A stretch of DNA of 64,000 nt from Hevea brasiliensis. Taxonomy: Eukaryota; Streptophyta; Magnoliopsida; Malpighiales; Euphorbiaceae. Numbering within the stretch: the first letter of the stretch is position 1; every line of letters begins with the position of its first letter. Of this stretch, positions 13,218 to 25,288 are shown piece after piece. Under the pieces are notes generated by a model. The model saw only the letters and a program-made list of their open reading frames with translations. It did no database searches and was not told the DNA's origin. The position numbers and the translations under genes were made by a program. The stretch lies in NCBI RefSeq assembly GCF_030052815.1, contig NC_079502.1:7220103-7284102 (forward strand). Reading direction: 5' to 3'.

Positions 13218-13637
13218 GTGCACATGCACTGAAAGTATCTAATAATTTACTTTAAAAAAAAATCAAAAGCTTAGAATAAAAAATAATTATATCCAGAGAA
13301 TATCCAAATAATAAGAGGTTGAAAAATATACCACCAAACATGGTGGCTTGGGATAAGTCTTCAGTAATGGATATATTTAACCCCTATTCGACTCTCTATT
13401 TTAGTGTTGAGACTAAAATTTTCTCTGTCGTCTATAGTGGGTGAACCAATTGCGAATTGTTTACCCTCTCGACACCTTAGAGTCTCACTATAGGTTGGTG
13501 GTAAGTTCCTCTATAGGATGAGTTAAATAAGGGACAATGAAATCCTTTAATCGCGGGTCTGAGCTTATGGTCAATGACCATTACCCTCGAGAGCCTTTTT
13601 TTCAATTAAAAAAAATTTAATGTTTAAACCTCCAAGG

Positions 13638-14725
13638 TAGGGGTGGCCACTGTCCGGTTTTGAACTGAAACCGAATCGGAATCGATTCGGTCAAAACTGG
13701 ATCAAAATCAATCAAAACCGAAACCGGCTTCGAACCGGACCGAAACCGTCCTTCTGCGGTTTGGTTCAGGTTCATATTTTTTAAGAACCGTGAACCAGCG
13801 GTTCCGAACCGGATTGAACAGACTAATTCGAACCGGATTAAACCGGTGATTTAAATAATAAAAATTCAATAAATATGTTACGTCACTCTTAATTCATTTA
13901 TATATATCATTAATTCTCTACACAATTATTCTCTGCATTTTCTTCAATTCTTAATATTTTTTCAATTTTTCTCAAATTCTCTAAATAATTATTTTCTACA
14001 CTCATTTTAATTTCTAATGCTCTCTCAATTTTCCTATTTTATTATTTTATATACTTACTAAAATTTTTAATACTATCTCAATTACTTTGTTATTACATTA
14101 AATCCTCAATAAAATTTCTAATACTCTCTATTTTAATTTTTTTTTTCTCTTTTATAATTTTTAATTATCAATTATTATATAATTTTAAAAAAAAGACAAG
14201 TAATAAAAATAGAAATTTTTATTCCTCTAAATTCTAAAAGGATATATAGGCAAAATTAAGTTCACACATCTTTTGCTAATTTCTTTAAAAAAAATTAATT
14301 TCATCTCTAATTTTTTAATCAGGGTCAAGTATTTATTTATTAAATTTTTCTTAAAGATAAATTATTTTTTTTCTTTTTTTTTCTTATTTTATTTTGATTG
14401 AAAGATTTCTAAGAAAAATTAAAATATTTTTAAAAATATAACTTAAATTTTGAATCAATAAAATTTTTCTCTAATTTTTTTTGTCTAAGCTATCCTTAAA
14501 CCATCCCTAAACCGCTTTCAAACCGTCTTTCAAACTGTTTTGAACCGTTCTTTTTCGAACAGTCTTTCAAACCGTTTTAAATCGGGGCTCAAACCGGAAC
14601 CGGTGGTTCAGGAACCGTCTTCCAAATCGTCCCCTGATAGTTTGGTTCAGGTTCATGATTTTATTGAACCTAAACCGGCGGTTCAAGAACCATAACCAGC
14701 GGTTCCTGAACCGTGGCCACCCCTA
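13638..14725. mobile_element. Non-autonomous hAT-type element, complete
   Basis: A 1088-bp element with 13-bp terminal inverted repeats, TAGGGGTGGCCAC on the left and its exact complement on the right. It is flanked by a perfect 8-bp target duplication, CTCCAAGG, at 13630-13637 and 14726-14733. An 8-bp duplication with TAGGGGTG ends is characteristic of hAT transposons. Both ends (about 13650-13850 and 14500-14720) carry many AACCG/CGGTT motifs in inverted arrangement, as expected for subterminal transposase binding sites. The AT-rich core has no ORF, so it needs transposase from elsewhere. The perfect duplication suggests moderate to young age. Confidence 0.93.
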
Positions 14726-14733
14726 CTCCAAGG

Positions 14734-17700
14734 CCAGAGAGTTTAGAAGTGAATAGACTCATCCACCCTAGAAAAACAGAGAGGTGACTTAAACTTGTAT
14801 ATATAAAGAAGAGGTAAAATTCATTGCAAAAATGAATTCCCAAGCCTCATCAAATGGACATGTATATATAGGAGATAAATCCTAGCTAGAGGCTATATGA
14901 AATAATCCTAGCTTGCATCTATGCATTGAAATAATGGAAACCAGACCAGCTGAAGAGAGACAATAAGAAGAGGTGATGAGGAAAGCTAAGAAGCAGCAGT
15001 TGCCTATACATAGAGGAGAGAGAATAAAGAGAAAAAAAAGAGAAGGAATTTGAATTCCACTAATTAATCCTAGAAATAAGCAGTCATGTCAAAGCCTTTG
15101 CTGGAGCACACCTTTCTTGCAAATTGTGTTCATCAATTTTGCTGCATTTAGTGTTGTTGTCCTTTCAATAAAGTAGATTTAACTTAGTGTGTGTATAATT
15201 TAGATAAAGATAGGCAATTATAAAGTAGTAGGTAATCTAAATCCAAAAAAAGAATCATATAATGATTATGTTGTCTAGCTAGCTCATGGGTTACACTGTA
15301 TTTTCATTATTGGTCATTCTTTTATTTGGAGATAAGTGTTTAGCATTAATATCCATATACATCAGCCCTATTTTAATCAATATTTAATTTTATGCCATTT
15401 ATATATATCAGGGTTAATTAGACAAATAGCCATTTACTACAATATTATCTTTTAGAAATATATACTTTGAGATAAATAAATTTTTTTTATTAATTTTCAA
15501 TGTTAAATTATTTGTTTCTAACAATGAATTTTTATTGAATTTTTTAGATAAAAATTTATTAATCTTTAAATTTTCATATTATTTATTTTTAATAATTAAC
15601 TTTTTAAGGAAAAAATTATTAATTTATTTCTAATGACGAACTTTTTGAGACAAAAGCTCATTAATCTTTAAATGTCATATTATTTGTTTCTAATCTTTAA
15701 AAACATGCGGGAATTGTTGCAAATCGTTTCCATAGAATTTAGGAGGCTATGGCTTTCCTTTTATAAGGAAGCCTCCTCCTCCCTTGCCCATTTCTAATTC
15801 GCAAAAGCCATGTCAACAAGTGGGTTCCTTTTTTGGACTTTTCTTGTGTTTATTTTTTAATTTAAATTACATTTATTTTTAATAATATTTTATTTAAATT
15901 ATATTTAAATTAAAATTTAAAGATAATATGCTATTAGAGATAAATAGACACGTTGTTATTAGTAATTAGTGATATATAAATATTAACATATAAAGACAAA
16001 GATAAATGGTCTCTAATAATAAATTTATTTGACTCTAAAAATATACTTAAAAAAAATTAGTTAGTATAAATAATTTAAGTTAATTTAATTTGTCTCTAAA
16101 AATAATTTTAGAAGTAAATAATACAGTGTGTAAAAATATATATAGAGAAAAATATTTTATCTCTATAAGTTATTTTTACATATAAATATATTTGTTTTAA
16201 AAATTAAATTAGTATTAAATATAAATTTAATTTTAAATATGTCACTAATTATATTTAGGAATCAGAGAAATATTTATTTGTCTCTAAAAAAATATAGAGC
16301 AAATAAATGATTTTTGAGACCAAATTTTAATCTCAAATGGCAAATTTAGAGTAATGCATGGATATATAATTTGAATTGGAGTATTTTATTTATTAATAAA
16401 AGATTAAAACTTTAGAGGATGAAATAAAGATTAGGCTAATAATAATAATAGTAATAATAATAATAATAATATAAACAAGGGTTGTCTCTTATTGAAGGAC
16501 ATTACATATAATAATAGGACTTTTTAAGGTAAAAAAATCCAAAATAGTTTTTTTTTTTGCAATAATTTTATTTATTTATTTTTTAAAATTATCAATATAT
16601 ACCTAAGAATAAACTTTAGGATGACAACAATTATAGCACTATTTACTTTATCTGTTTAATCCATATGCCTTAGCATGCTTATATTAATTAGTTAATTTAA
16701 TAAATTTTAAGCTAACAAAAAAAAATGTTGGTTGAGGCATTTTTAGAAAATAATTTCCCCATATTTAAATAATTTTAATTTATTAATAAATAAATATAAT
16801 TATCGATATTTTTTGATGCAAACGCTATTATAAATAGCATCCGAACCTTAAAAACGCTATTATAGCTAGCGTCCCGCACTCATCTTGTCCAACTCAACGA
16901 CGTAACTCACTCCTTTTTAGTAATTATTTTTAAACTCACCTTTTTTTATATAATTTTTTTTATTACACATTTTTGGTCAAAATCCCGTTAATGATTGTGT
17001 GTGCAGGCTTATAAAAATTATAGCACCTTGATAAAATTACAATAGTTTTACAAATGAATGTGTTCCTTTCCTGAATTCGTGTATGCATATCTATCTTCTA
17101 TGAAAAAAGAATGGAGGACTATTTTGGAATTGAGCAGATTGAATCAGTGGGCCGTTATAGGCCCATTGATTAATGCTAGAGAATTTACACTAAACCATGG
17201 GGCGGATATAATTATAAAGCCGGAGGTTCATCTAACCCGGCTTGATTTCGAAACCAATCGGGGCCTTAAGCACCTGCTCTGCAAAAAAATAAATTAATTT
17301 TCCGAGAAAAATTCCACTTTCTCAAAGAAATGCAACGGGGAAATTGATGTTTAAGATAAATTTCGATGCTTTTGCCTCGAATTTCGCCAGACTCACAATG
17401 ATGCTATGTAATTCTTTCCTCTTTGTAGTTTTCTTTTTTTGGCTGGCAATGATTTACAGCAATCTAGAAACCAACAATTTCTGCTCAGAACAAGTGAGGT
17501 CGACATGCTTGTTCTTCTCTCTTTCCCTCTCTTTGGATGTGGGCATGCGGAATCTTCATGTTTCAGCGTAAAACAAGACTGAAGCTACTGTTCCATGAAA
17601 AATATTTTTTTAGTGTTTGGACTTATTTAAAAAAATAAATGAAAAATATTTACTTAATTAAAGAGAAATTAAGTCACTTTTTATTTTTTTATTTTTTAAA

Positions 17701-17900
17701 CTATAATAATTTTATTAAAGTACAATGAAAAAAATTTTTAAAAAATATTTTTCGTACTTATACAAATTATTTTCTGTGAAACAAACAAAACCTTAATCAG
17801 ATCATAGTTGAAATGAAACTCTTTTCATAGCCAATAAATTTACATTTAACTCTTGAAATGCATAGAACGTTTAATATATTTTTTTGTTATAAAAATAATT
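14734..17900. other. AT-rich intergenic DNA, no gene recognised
   Basis: No conserved protein frame. Notable bits: degenerate direct repeats at 15490-15700; a short hairpin-capable stretch near 15745-15785; a fragment at 16810-16880 with CGCTATTATA/TAGCGTC wording that recalls the leader of the PMD element at 26.2-26.5 kb; and a TGGGCC...GGCCCA pair at about 17148. The small plus-strand frames at 17058-17297 and 17344-17571 resemble no family I recognise. Confidence 0.55.
17147..17166. promoter_or_regulatory. Inverted TGGGCC/GGCCCA pair
   Basis: TGGGCCGTTATAGGCCCA is an exact inverted repeat around a 6-base centre. TGGGCC (site II) motifs bind TCP factors in plant promoters. No gene start is recognised beside it, so function is speculative. 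Confidence 0.2.
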
Positions 17901-18083
17901 TATATAGTAGTTTAGAGAAAAAATTAATAGAGCTCTTATGCATATAGATCTCCTCTGTATCTCTTTGTATTTATCTTATCTGCTCTAGTGTCTACTACTG
18001 CCTATGTTGTATCCTACGTACATGTAAGTTTCACATTTAATGAATATAAAAAAAGATTCAGCCAGCCTTGTTTAGATCCTTCA

Positions 18084-18096
18084 TGGTATCAGAGCC
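18084..18096 (+). other. Copia primer-binding site (tRNA-Met type)
   Basis: TGGTATCAGAGCC is the usual Copia primer site, complementary to the 3' end of initiator tRNA-Met. It lies 11 bases before the gag start codon of the fragment that follows. A clear LTR upstream could not be delimited. Confidence 0.7.
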
Positions 18097-18107
18097 ATTC
18101 TGCGACC

Positions 18108-18755
18108 ATGTCATCCTCTTTAACTCTTGCTTCCTCTTCAACCTCTTCTGTTGTTCCTTCTCTTCCTAACATCAGTCAATATCTTCCCATCAAGTTAACT
18201 TCTACAAATTATATGCTTAGGAAGGCACAACTTATGCCCATTCTCTACAGTTATAATCAAGCGTCACACATATTTTCAACGTTAACTCCACCGTCTCAAT
18301 ACCAAGCGGATAATACACCTAATCCATATGAGTTGTGGTTTCGATAAGATCAGGTAGTTATGAGTTGGTTGTTTTATTCTATCTCTGAAATGCTATTACC
18401 GCAGATCATTGGGCTCTCTACTACAAAAGAAGTATGGCTTAAGTTGAAAGCCATCTTCTTGCAAGGAACACGTGCACAAGTCATGCAGCTACACAAGCAG
18501 CTTAAAAATCTCAAGAAAGACACTGATTCCATTGAAAAATATATGAAGCATGTAAAAAATATCTTTGGTCAGTTGAGTGCTTTACAAAGTGCCATTCCGG
18601 AAGAGTCTTTTATCAATGATATTATGGAGGGATTGGACACTTATTATCGACCATTCATAAGGGCCGTTGAAGCAAGAAATACACAGGAGATCTATATATA
18701 TATAAAAACTATATTAGAAGTGTTCGGTAAAAATAGTTCTAAAATTAATTATTAA
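18108..18755 (+). pseudogene. Decayed Copia gag (UBN2-like) fragment
   Basis: The frame encodes the N-terminal part of a Copia Gag. A Ser-rich leader is followed by a YLPIKLTSTNY motif, typical of the LTR-Copia gag start. After it come the helical gag segments, including KEVWLKLKAIF, MQLHKQLKNLKK, and a stretch with AIPEESFINDIMEGLD. One in-frame TAA at 18345-18347 (R-stop-D-Q, consistent with CAA to TAA) splits it, and the frame dissolves after about 18690. No protease, integrase or RT follows. It is a truncated relic unrelated in detail to the intact Copia element at 20.9-25.3 kb. Confidence 0.8.
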
Positions 18756-18759
18756 ATAT

Positions 18760-19645
18760 AAAAATATAAGCATCATCTTTTTTACCATAATCACAATACT
18801 ATACACTATCTAAAAAATCAATAGGGATAATGTTTTATAGTCCATTTTCTCGACCTCTGAATTCTAATATAAGTACTTATATAAGAGAGGCAACAATGAT
18901 ATTAAATTTTAGAAAAATTATTATTTAAACTTTATCCATCATGAATTTAATACACAATATACATGATGAGATTTATATATTAAATAAGTAAAATTCATAT
19001 ATTTGTGTTTTTAATTTATCTATCTATCTTACACATGGAGAACGGTATATTAATTATTATTGTCCCTAGAAATAGCAAGAAAACCCTTTCAAAGCCTCAT
19101 ATTCGTCACTTTCATCTCCAACTTCCACGCTGACTCTAAACAAAATAACACCCAATTTTGTTACTTGCTGATCTTTACAGTCCTTCAACGGTACCCTTTC
19201 CCGGTTTTTGTTTCTTTTTTAGTGAATTTCTCTTAATTATCCTTTTAAAATCTTTGATGTTCGTTCTAGCTTCTAGGCTTTTGGTTAGCCTCGCGTTTGT
19301 TAACTCATCTGTTCCTAAAATCTCCTCCTCCTCCTTCTCTTCTTCTTCTTCTTCTTGTTTTTAGATTTTATGGAACATTCATGGCATTCTTATAATGCTT
19401 CTTTAAATAGAAAAATACTTTCATAGCTATATGTTCTGCTACTGAAAGGATCAAGCTTTTCTTTTTCTTGGGTTTAGCCTTTTGGGTGGCTCATTTGATT
19501 GAATTTTCTCTTCTTCTTGAAGTTTGCCTAGTTTGTTTTATATTCCATCAAAGTTGAGCTTTGGTTAGTCTTTCAAACAAAAAGTGAGATTCAGAGAAGT
19601 AAGCAATTCAAGATTTGATAAATTTCACCACAACTTTCTTGAAAA
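18760..19645 (+). promoter_or_regulatory. Upstream region and 5' leader of the kinase pseudogene
   Basis: AT-rich DNA followed from about 19150 by pyrimidine-rich leader sequence running to the kinase start codon. A CTCCTCCTCC/TCTTCTTCTT run lies at about 19321-19355. The frame at 19158-19364 is low complexity and probably untranslated. No other gene is seen. Confidence 0.35.
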
Positions 19646-20877
19646 ATGAGTTGTTTTTCTTGCTTCTCTTCTCATGACAAGAAAACAGCTAAAAGGTCAA
19701 GTCGCAATTATGGTTACATGCATGCCTTAATTTCACAGTGATCAATCTTTTCTTGTTGGAAAGGCCTCATAATTAATAAGTTAGATTAAATAGTTAATTA
19801 TTTGTTTGTGAAGAGAATCCTAAACCAAAGCCCCAAGCTGAACCAAATACAAATGGGGATGCCACCCATAATAACAACAGCAAAGAAGGTGGCAACAATA
19901 ACATTGCAGCAGAGACTTATACCTTCCGTGAACTAGCCACAGCTACAAAGAATTTCCGACAAGAATGTCTAATTGGTGAAGGAGGGTTTGGAAAAGTTTA
20001 CAAGGGAAAACTTGAGAAGATCAACCAGGTAAAAAATAATTAAATCTCTTTTCTTCACGTCTATTATTTAATACTACTCCTGATGGTTTCTAATTTGATT
20101 CAGGTAGTGGCTGTAAAGCAACTTGATAGAAATGGGTTGCAAGGAAACAGAGAATTTCTGGTAGAGGTGTTGATGCTGAGTCTCTTGCACCATCAGAATC
20201 TTGTAAATCTTATTGGATATTGTGCTGATGGAGATCAAAGACTTCTGGTATACGAGTATATGGCTTCTGGATCTCTTGAAGACCATCTATTAGGTACATA
20301 TGATAAACCTATATGTGTATATATTACTTAGTTAGCATTGTCTTGAAGAATTATGATGCAGTGTTTCATTTGATTTTCAGAACTTCCACCAGAGCAAAAG
20401 CCATTGGACTGGTTCTCGAGAATGAAAATAGCATTAGGTGCTGCTAAAGGACTAGAGTATTTGCACGATAAGGCTAATCCCCCTGTGATATGTCGGGACC
20501 TGAAATCATCAAACATTTTGTTGGACGAGGAATTAAATGCAAAACTATCCGATTTCCGGCTAGCCAAGCTGGGACCTGTCGGTGATAGAACACATGTTTC
20601 TTCAAGAGTAACGGGAACATATGATTACCGGAAGAAGAGCCATTGACACTACCAAACCAACCGAGGAGCAAAATCTTGTCACCTGGGTAACTAAGCACAC
20701 TCAATTTTCTCTCTCTTTAACAGGTGTACTTACCATCAGACTAAGCTTGCAAGTGCTTTTTATTGTACTGAACAGGCACAACCTGTGTTCAAGGATCCAA
20801 ATAGATATCCAGAACTTGCTGATCCACTTCTTCGTGGAGAATTCCCAGTTAGGGTCCTAAATCAAGCAGTTGCAGTG

Positions 20878-20882
20878 GCTGC
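20878..20882 (+). repeat. Target duplication GCTGC, left copy
   Basis: GCTGC here is repeated at 25289-25293. Removing one copy together with the element restores the kinase reading A-A-M-C-L. Confidence 0.95.
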
Positions 20883-21091
20883 TGTTAAGTATCATGTCTT
20901 TGAATCTGTCAACAAATTCAGTTTATGTTTTGCTATTCTTTAGGAAAATAAACCAGTCAAATATTAGTTGAGGCAGATTTTTCTGCATTTTAGTTTCAAC
21001 ATTATGCTGTATAAATTGGTGGTTTTGGTACTTAATAAAATATGAGTTTCCAGTAGTGAAAAAAGATTTTTTCCAGCTCTTATTACTAACA
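20883..21091 (+). repeat. 5' LTR of the Copia element
   Basis: Starts TGTTAAG and ends CTAACA. Compared with the 3' LTR it lacks 16 bases around 20977 (after AGTTGAG) and has one extra base near 21003. An AATAAAATATGAG stretch near 21035 could give a poly(A) signal. Confidence 0.95.
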
Positions 21092-21094
21092 AAT

Positions 21095-21106
21095 TGGTAT
21101 CAGAGC
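21095..21106 (+). other. Primer-binding site (tRNA-Met)
   Basis: TGGTATCAGAGC, three bases after the LTR end; the standard Copia primer site. Confidence 0.93.
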
Positions 21107-21180
21107 TACATCTTGAGGGACCAAAAACACAACCCATAAACATTCCTCCTGCACAAACACAAAACTATAACCCATTGAAG

Positions 21181-24100
21181 ATGAATTCAGAAACTTCATT
21201 CACTGCACTTGCTCCCCCAGTGTTTGATGGTACAAATTATCAGGTATGGGCTGTTAGAATGGAAGCCTATCTTGATGCTATTGATGTGTGGGAAGCTGTA
21301 GAACAGGAGTATGAAATTCCTCCTTTGCCGAACAATCCAACCGTTGCACAAATCAAAAGTCATAAAGAAAAGAGGCAAAAAAAATCAAAAGCAAGAGCAA
21401 GCTTGTTTGCAGCAGTCTCTTCGACAATTTTCAATAGAATAATGACTCTCAAAACAGCCAAAGAAATCTGGGATTTCTTGAAGCAAGAATATGAAGGTGA
21501 CGAGAGGATTAGAGGCATGCAAGTGTTGAATTTGATTAGAGAATTTGAGTTGCAAAAGATGAAAGAATCAGAAACAATCAAAGAATATTCAGACAGACTA
21601 CTCAACATAGTTAACAGGGTAAGACTACTGGGTACTGACTTTTCTGATTCTAGAATTGTGCAAAAAATCTTAGTCACGATTCCTGAAAAGTTTGAAACTA
21701 CAATATCATCTTTGGAAAACTCAAAAGATCTGTCAAGCATCACCTTGGCAGAATTGTTGAATGCATTACAGGCGCAGGAACAGAGGAGGTTTATGAGACA
21801 AGAAGGAACTGTAGAGGGTGCTTTGCAAGCCAAATCACAAAACTACAATGGTAGCAAGAACAAGAAAAGAAACAGCAAGCCTGGAGGTTCTGCTAACAAC
21901 AACAATAACAACAAAAGTAACACTCAAGTTTTTCCATCTTGTCCTTATTGCAAAAAGGATAATCATCCACAAAGAAGATGTTGGTGGAGGCCTGATGTTA
22001 AATGCAATAAGTGTGGTCAGTTAGGACATATGGAAAAAGTATGCAAGGCTCAACAGCAACATGAAGAAGCCAAGGCTGTTCAGAATCAACATGAAGAAGA
22101 GAAGATGTTTGTAATATCATGCCTTACCACTAGTAGCTCAACCGAAAGTTGGCTTGTGGATAGTGGTTGTACCAACCACATGACATATGATCGTGAACTC
22201 TTTAGAGAGCTTCATAATACTGCTATCTCCAGAGTCAGAATTGGGAATGGAGCATATATTGCTGTAAAAGGCAAAGGAACAGTAGCTGTTGAAAGTCACA
22301 CAGGTTTGAAATTAATTTCAGATGTTTTATATGTTCCTGAAATTAATCAAAATCTTTTGAGTGTTGCTCAGTTGTTGGAAAAAGGATATAAGGTGCTGTT
22401 TGAAGATAAAAGTTGCATTATTAAAGATGTCGAAGGCAGAGTTGTGTTCAACATTCAAATGAAAGACAAAAGTTTTGCCTTAGATCTAATGCAAGAAGCA
22501 CAACCAGTTATACATGAAGAAGACAACAATACTATGCTTTGGCACAGGAGATTGGGGCACTTCCATCATGCAGCTGTACTTTATATGAAAAAAAACAACC
22601 TTGTGAAGGGCTTGCCTCAGTTGGGAAAGGAGCTTTCTACATGTGCAGCTTGCAAATATGGGAAGCAAACAAGGCTTCCTTTTCCACAAAATAAAGCTTG
22701 GAGGGCAGTTCAAAAACTACAATTAATACACACAGATGTAGCAGGACCCATGAGGACATCATCTTTGAATGGTAATAAGTATTATATTGTTTTCATTGAT
22801 GATCACTCAAGATTCTGTTGGATCTATTTTATGAAGCTTAAATCTGAAGTTGCTGACATTTTTTGGAAGTTCAAAGCCTTTGTGGAAACTCAAAGTGGCT
22901 ACAAGATACAGGTGATCAGATTAGACAATGGAGCTGAATATAGCTCTAAAAAATTTAACAAATTTTGTCAAGATGCAGGCATTGATCATCAGTTGACAGC
23001 ACCTTACACGCCACAACAAAACGGTGTTGCAGAGAGAAAAAACAGGACAATTATGGAGATGGCAAGGTTCTTACTTCATGACAAAGAGTTACCAAAAAAA
23101 TTTTGGGCCAAGGCAGCAAATACATCAGTTTATCTACTAAACAGACTTCCAACAAACGCTTTACACAAAAGAACTCCATTTGAAGCTTGGTATGGCTACA
23201 AACCAGAATTTGTTAATATAAAAACTTTTGGTTGCTTGTGTTTCTCTTACATTCATCAGGTTAAGAGAGACAAATTGGACAAGAAGGCAGAACTTGGAAT
23301 TTTTGTAGGCTACAGCTCAAGCTCAAAAGCCTACAGAATCTACTTACCAAAAAACAACAAAGTTATTATCAGCAGAGATGTCCAATTTCATGAGTCAGAC
23401 AGCTGGAACTGGGAGATAGACCAGCAGACTGGGCCTTATGTGGAGAACGATGATGTCGATGATGAACCTGTTAGAGGGACCCGAACACTCTCTGACATTT
23501 ATCAACAATGTAATGTTGTTGTGATGGAGCCTGCAGGATATGAAGATGCAGCAACAGATCAAAAATGGGTAGCTGCAATGAAGGAGGAGCTTAACATGAT
23601 CGAAAAAAACCAAACGTGGGAACTGGTGGATAGACCAAAAGATAAGAAAACTATAGGAGTTAAATGGGTTTATAGGACCAAGCTCAATTCTGATGGTTCT
23701 GTAAACAAGTATAAGGCAAGGCTTGTAGTCAAAGGGTATGCTCAAATGTTTGGGGTAGATTTTTCTGAAACTTTCTCTCCAGTTGCTAGGATGGATACCA
23801 TAAGGATGTTGCTAGCTGTTGCCGCACAAAAGGGTTGGGTTGTACACCAACTCGATGTCAAATCAGCTTTCTTAAATGGGCATTTGGAGGAAGAAATATT
23901 TGTGGAGCAACCACAAGGTTTCGTTGTTCAAGGACAAGAAGAGAAGGTATATCGGTTGAAGAAGGCTCTCTATGGCCTAAAGCAGGCGCCAAGGTCATGG
24001 TACAGCAGAATTGATGCACACTTGGAGAACTTAGGCTTTGAAAAATGTCTAAGTGAATCTACTTTATATATCAAGAATGTTTATGATGAAATACTTGTGG

Positions 24101-25070
24101 TGTCTCTTTATGTTGATGACTTGCTTGTAACAGGAAGTAGAAAGGAGCTGATTGACAAGTTTAAAGAAGAAATGAAAGATGTCTTTGAGATGACAGATCT
24201 TGGCAATATGACATTCTTTCTTGGTATGCAGGTACAACAAAAGCAAAATGAAATTTTTGTGTGCCAGCAGAAATATGCAAAAGAAGTCCTAAAAAATTTA
24301 ATATGGAGGAGTGCAAGTCAACTGCAACTCTAATGAATCAAAAGGAGAATTTTTGTCAAGAAGATGGAGCTGAAAAAGTTGATGAAAGGATGTATAGGAG
24401 CTTAATAGGCTGCTTAATGTACTTGACTGCAACTAGGCCAGATATCATGTATGCAGTAAGTTTGCTATCCAGGTATATGCACTGTGCTAGTAAAATTCAT
24501 TTTCAAGCAGCGAAGAGGATTCTCAGATACTTTAAAGGCACAGTTGATTATGGAATAAAGTTCAACCAAGTAGAAAATTTCATTTTTCATGGTTATTCAG
24601 ATAGTGATTGGGCTGGATGCATTGACGATATGCGAAGCACCTCGGGTTATTGTTTTAGCTTTGGTTCTGGAATTTTTTCTTGGTGTTCGAAGAAACAAGA
24701 AGTCATAGCACAATCCATAGCAGAAGTAGAATATGTGGCAGCTGTTGCTGCTGTGAATCAAGCACTTTGGATTAGAAAACTTCTTACAGATTTGCATATG
24801 AAGCAAGAAGAAAGCACACAGATATTTGTGGATAACCAAGCTGCAATTTCGATAGCTAATAATCCGGTGTTTCATGGCAAAACAAAACATTTCAAAATAA
24901 AATTTTATTTTCTAAGAGATGTACAGAAAGAAGGAGAAGTGCAGCTGCTCCATTGCAGAACAGAAAATCAATGTGCTGATGTTTTAACTAAAGCTCTGCC
25001 TAAAGCTAGATATGAATTCTTAAGACAAAAGCTTGGTGTATGCAGCTCCAAAGCCAAGGAGGAGTGTTAA
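21181..25070 (+). CDS. Copia gag-pol polyprotein with one frameshift
   Basis: Gag, protease, integrase, RT and RNase H in Copia order. I start at the ATG 21181 (MNSETSFTALAPP); the frame is open upstream but without a closer ATG. Gag begins with the FDGTNYQVW motif. Two CCHC knuckles follow at about residues 254 and 275 (CPYCKKDNHPQRRC and CNKCGQLGHMEKVC). Protease has VDSGCTNHM (Asp 327). Integrase has HTDVAGP, RLDNGAEY and the NGVAERKNRT block. RT has KARLVVKGYAQ, QLDVKSAFLNG and YVDD (Tyr 977). RNase H has SDSDWAG and AEVEYVA. A six-A run at 24291-24296 lacks one base relative to the expected frame, so the upstream frame ends at 24333 and the rest continues in the frame ending at 25070. 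The final TGT TAA lies inside the first six bases of the 3' LTR. Without the frameshift it would look functional. Confidence 0.93.
25056..25064 (+). other. Polypurine tract of the Copia element
   Basis: AAGGAGGAG directly abuts the 3' LTR, as required to prime plus-strand DNA. Confidence 0.8.
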
Positions 25071-25288
25071 GTATCATGTCTTTGAATCTGTCAACAAATT
25101 CAGTTTATGTTTTGCTATTCTTTAGGAAAATAAACCGGTCAAATATTAGTTGAGATTAGCCTGATATGTAGCAGATTTTTCTGCATTTTAGTTTCAACAT
25201 TTGCTGTATAAATTGGTGGTTTTGGTACTTAATAAAATATGAGTTTCCAGTAGTGAAAAAAGATTTTTTCCAGCTCTTATTACTAACA
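25065..25288 (+). repeat. 3' LTR of the Copia element
   Basis: 224 bp, TGTTAAGTATC to TTACTAACA, followed by the target duplication GCTGC at 25289-25293. Its first six bases also encode the last Cys codon and stop of the polyprotein. Confidence 0.95.

Larger units (their letters stand above)
20883..25288 (+). mobile_element. Young Ty1/Copia LTR retrotransposon (4406 bp)
   Basis: Complete element with TGTTAAGTATC...TTACTAACA LTRs, the 5-bp duplication GCTGC, a tRNA-Met primer site and one gag-pol gene. The LTRs (209 and 224 bp) differ by a 16-base gap, a 1-base gap and about one or two substitutions, so insertion was recent. It has the same orientation as the kinase it interrupts. The only obvious damage to its coding capacity is a single-base frameshift in gag-pol. 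Confidence 0.96.

Noticed and set aside
15740..15785. Hairpin near GGAGGC...TTCCTT...AAGGAA...GCCTCC as a microRNA precursor
   Set aside because: The stem is short with a large bulge and no known miRNA sequence is recognised.
19158..19364. Hydrophobic small frame upstream of the kinase
   Set aside because: It lies in a pyrimidine-rich leader and reads as F/L/S runs only; no conserved motif.
21360..21833. Minus-strand 157-codon frame inside gag
   Set aside because: It is a shadow of the conserved Copia gag on the other strand.
23395..23745. Minus-strand 116-codon frame inside pol
   Set aside because: Shadow of the integrase-RT linker coding on +.
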